Positions 61,320-64,000 of a stretch of 64,000 bases of DNA are shown here, piece after piece. Position 1 is the first letter of the stretch; each line of letters opens with the position of its first letter. A program made the translations under genes and the position numbers. Source of the DNA: Thermoleophilia bacterium (GTDB lineage: Bacteria; Actinomycetota; Thermoleophilia; RBG-16-64-13); the NCBI GenBank assembly GCA_027493445.1, contig JAOSKU010000001.1, forward strand, positions 2,438,822-2,502,821, given 5' to 3'. The notes under the pieces are model-generated. The model saw only the letters and a list, made by a program, of their open reading frames with translations. It was not told the DNA's origin and did no database searches.

Positions 61320-64000
61320 CTAACCTCCCAGGTAGGCCTGCTTGATCGCTTCGTCGGCCAGAAGGTTGCAGGCCTCGTCGGCCGCCACGATGCGCCCGTT
61401 CTGCAGCACGTACCCGCGATGGGCCACCCCCAGAGCCATGCTGGCGTTCTGCTCGACCATGAAGATGGTGGTCCCCCGCTCCTCGTTGATCTTCTGGATG
61501 ATCTCGAAGACCTGCTGCACCAGGATCGGCGACAAACCCATCGAGGGCTCGTCGAGGCACAGGAGGCGGGGCTCGGTCATGAGGGCCCGGGCGATGGCCA
61601 GCATCTGCTGCTCACCACCGGACAGAGTGACCGCCCGCATGTCCCTGCGTTCGTAGAGGATGGGGAACTGCTCGAAGGCGGACTCGACCCCCGCTTGATG
61701 ATCGCCGGATCGCCGACCGTGTACCCGCCCATCTTGAGGTTGTCGAGCACGGTCAGCCGCGGGAAGATACGCCGCCCCTCGGGCACGATGGCGATGCCGG
61801 CGTCCACGATCTTGCCGGTGTTCCACCGCTCGATGCGCGCGCCGTCGAACTCGATGCTGCCGGTACTGGCGCGGACATTGCCCAGGATGGTCTTGATGGT
61901 CGTGCTCTTGCCGGCCGCGTTCGCTCCCAGCAGGCAGACGATCTCACCGGGGTAGACCTCCAGGTTCAGCCCCTTCAGCACCTGGATGGGGCCGTAGTGG
62001 GCATCCACCTCCTTCAGGCGGAGCATGGGGTCGCCCTTGACCAGGGAAGCGCGGCGCTCTGGGAGGCAGATCTCGTTCTGCTCACCCAGGTAGGCGGCGA
62101 TGACCTCCTCGTGCTGCTGGATGTACTCGGGCGTCCCCTCGGCCAGGACCTCGCCCTTGTTCACCACCAGGATGCGGTCCGAGACGCCCATGACCACGGG
62201 CATCTGGTGCTCCACAAGAATGATGGTGTAGCCCTCGTCGCGGAGCGCGCGGATCTGGCGGCTGATCTCCTCCACCTCGGCTGGGTTCATGCCGGCCGCA
62301 GGCTCGTCGAGCAGCAGCAGGTCGGGGCCTAGGGACATGGCCCGGGCGATCTCCACCCGGCGCCGGTCGGCGTAGTTGAGCGTCGTCACGTAGCGGTCCT
62401 TGCGCTCGGCCACGCCCCGCTCGAAGAAGGCCAGGTAGCGCAGTCCGTTCACCTCGGCCTTCTTCTCTGCCTTGGCCGTGGCGGGCGGGCGCACGATGGA
62501 GCGGAAGATGCCTCCTTGCAGGCGGGGATGCGCCCCGGTCAGCACGTTGTCGAGCACGGAGAGGAGGGGGAAGACGCGGATGTTCTGGAAGGTCCGCCCC
62601 AGGCCCTTCCCGGCCACCCGGTCGGAGCTCAGACCGGTGATGTCCTCGCCCCGATAGGCCACGGTGCCCCTGTCCGGCTTATAGATGCCGGTGATCAGGT
62701 TGAAGAGGGTGGTCTTGCCGGCGCCGTTCGGGCCGATCACGCCCAGGATCTCTCCCTCGCGCACCTCGAACGACACGTCGGTGACCGCCGCCACCCCTCC
62801 GAAGTTCTTGGAGAGGCCGCGGACTTCGAGAAGGGTCCCGTCCGCCCCTGGCGCGGCGGGGGGCGCGGACGGGCTCGCCCTCAGTCCCCCGGAAGGCTCC
62901 ACCCCGCTCGAGGCCATGGCGGCGACAGCCAAGCTCTGCCCGGCGACCGCCAGGGCGGGCCCCCCGGCGACCAGCGCCTCTGCCGGCTGCAAACCCAGAG
63001 TGCCGGCGGGCTCTCCCGCTCCGGTGGCCTCATCGACGGTGGTCTTGCTCTTGCGGGGTTTGGCCGGTAGCACACCCTGCGGACGGAAGATGATGACAAG
63101 CAGCAAGATCACGCTCACGATGGCCATGCGCCACTGGGTCAGGCTCTCGAAGTTCCGCATGTACTCGCCCAAGAAGGTGTAGACGGTCGCCCCCAGGACA
63201 ACGCCAACCGGATTCCCCGATCCGCCCAGGATCAGCACGAGGTAGATGGCCACCAGCTCGTTCAGCGAAAAGTTCTCCGGGTACACTCCCACCTGCCACG
63301 ACGCCAGCAAGGCGCCGGCCAGGCCGGCGAACGCAGCGGCCGTGGCGAACGACAGGACCTTGTACCGCATCAGGTTGACGCCCATGCAGGAAGCCGTGAT
63401 CTCGTCGTCACGGATGCCCGCCCACGCCCGCCCCGTGCGGGAGAACTGCAGGCGCACGCCCACGAAGACCACCAGCAGGGCGAAGCCCCAGATCAGGTAG
63501 TAGTAGCTGGTCGGGCTGCGGAACATGTAGCCGATGACCGCCGGCCGATCGACGGCGGTGATGCCGTTCGGGCCGTTGGTGATGTTGACCGGCCGGTCCA
63601 GGTTGATGACCAGCAGGCGGGTGATCTGGAAGAAGGCCAGCGTGACGATGGCCAGGTAGTCGCCGCGCACCCTCAGGCTGGGGATGCCGACCAGAAAGCC
63701 GATGACGGTGGTGACCGCCATCGCGATGGGCAGGGTCCACCAGAAGCCAAGGTGGATGTCGAACTGACCGGAGTTCAGGATGGCGTAGGCGTAGGCCCCG
63801 ATGGCATAGAAGGCCACGAAACCCATGTCGAGCATGCCGGTGAAGCCGGCTACCACGTTGAGTCCCACCCCCAGGATGACATAGAGCGCCACCGTGGCCC
63901 CCACGCGGATCCAGTAGCGGGAGTCGGTGGCCATGGGGAAGCCGGCCACGATGAGGACCATCACCACCGGCCACACCGAGAAGGGGAGGCGGTCGGTCGC
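61320..64000 (-). CDS. Branched-chain amino-acid ABC transporter, fused LivM-LivG-LivF (frameshifted, 5' partial)
   Basis: One reading frame encodes three subunits. A LivM permease ([40 protein letters not shown]) is joined by an Ala/Gly/Pro linker to LivG ([33 protein letters not shown]). A short linker ([13 protein letters not shown]) leads to LivF ([52 protein letters not shown]). The LivF part breaks in the C run at 61688-61692; one extra base restores [16 protein letters not shown]. The frame is open to the right window edge, so the N-terminus is missing. The binding protein and LivH are presumably beyond the edge. Confidence 0.9.

Noticed and set aside
2266..61692. Programmed ribosomal frameshifting as explanation for the broken genes
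   Set aside because: Too many unrelated housekeeping genes are affected, no shared slippery heptamer or stimulatory structure was seen, and both gains and losses occur.
1..64000. tRNA, rRNA or tmRNA genes
   Set aside because: No cloverleaf with a CCA-proximal TTCRANY arm, and no rRNA-like stretch, was recognised in the intergenic regions; a covariance-model scan would be decisive.

Overview
The window is a very GC-rich bacterial chromosome segment with many GTG/TTG starts, dense gene packing and several probably leaderless genes. The gene content points to a deep-branching Actinomycetota, probably anaerobic or facultative. Evidence: an exonuclease/GIY-YIG fusion of the mycobacterial Rv2191 type, an LprG-type lipoprotein next to a P55-type MFS exporter, an F420-type luciferase-like oxidoreductase, AmrS and TatD-linked radical SAM enzymes, an FmdE-like protein, LUD/D-lactate oxidation genes and a tryptophanase-family lyase. 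The taxonomic placement is inference; no rRNA or tRNA gene was recognised.

Layout. 1-6.2 kb: a minus-strand block of two radical SAM enzymes, an inositol-monophosphatase-like enzyme, an anti-sigma-like ATPase, an ATP-sulfurylase-like protein with C-terminal CBS-like sequence and a coupled CBS protein. 6.3-8.8 kb: a polar amino-acid ABC importer. 8.8-10.9 kb: a 1.9-kb group II intron inside a roughly 160-bp miniature inverted-repeat element. 10.9-19 kb: DedA, an HtrA-like protease, a glutaredoxin/Mut7-C fusion, lactate-utilisation LUD genes, an IS982-type transposase relic, a secreted glucosaminidase-like protein and a lipid kinase. 19-31.6 kb: mixed housekeeping and hypothetical genes, the LprG/P55-like pair, an HD exoribonuclease, RarA and an HNH protein, with three more copies of the repeat element. 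31.6-38 kb: a fatty-acid synthesis operon (fabZ-fabH-fabD-fabG-fabF-accD-accA, minus strand) without acpP. 38-50 kb: a cyclodeaminase, the exonuclease/UvrC-like fusion, a candidate small RNA or leader, moeA, a degenerate M28-like membrane protein, a phosphate transporter with its DUF47 partner, a metallo-hydrolase, a diguanylate cyclase and CorA. 50-64 kb: a large FAD/FeS lactate-type dehydrogenase and a LarA-family racemase, then a minus-strand amino-acid catabolism cluster (branched-chain amino-acid transporter in one polypeptide, tryptophanase-like lyase, FadR regulator, aldo/keto reductase, ornithine-cyclodeaminase-like protein, threonine-dehydratase-like enzyme, small membrane protein, F420-type oxidoreductase).

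Metabolic theme. The cell appears to live on amino acids and lactate. Polar and branched-chain amino-acid importers feed PLP lyases and deaminases. LarA, the FAD/FeS dehydrogenase and the LUD proteins would interconvert and oxidise lactate.

Two features need the reader's attention. First, at least fourteen otherwise well-conserved genes are split by one-base length changes in G or C runs. This looks like systematic homopolymer error rather than gene decay, and I annotate those genes as single loci. Second, a family of roughly 160-bp terminal-inverted-repeat elements sits at gene ends. Two copies carry a second unit nested inside, and one copy carries the group II intron at the same core site.
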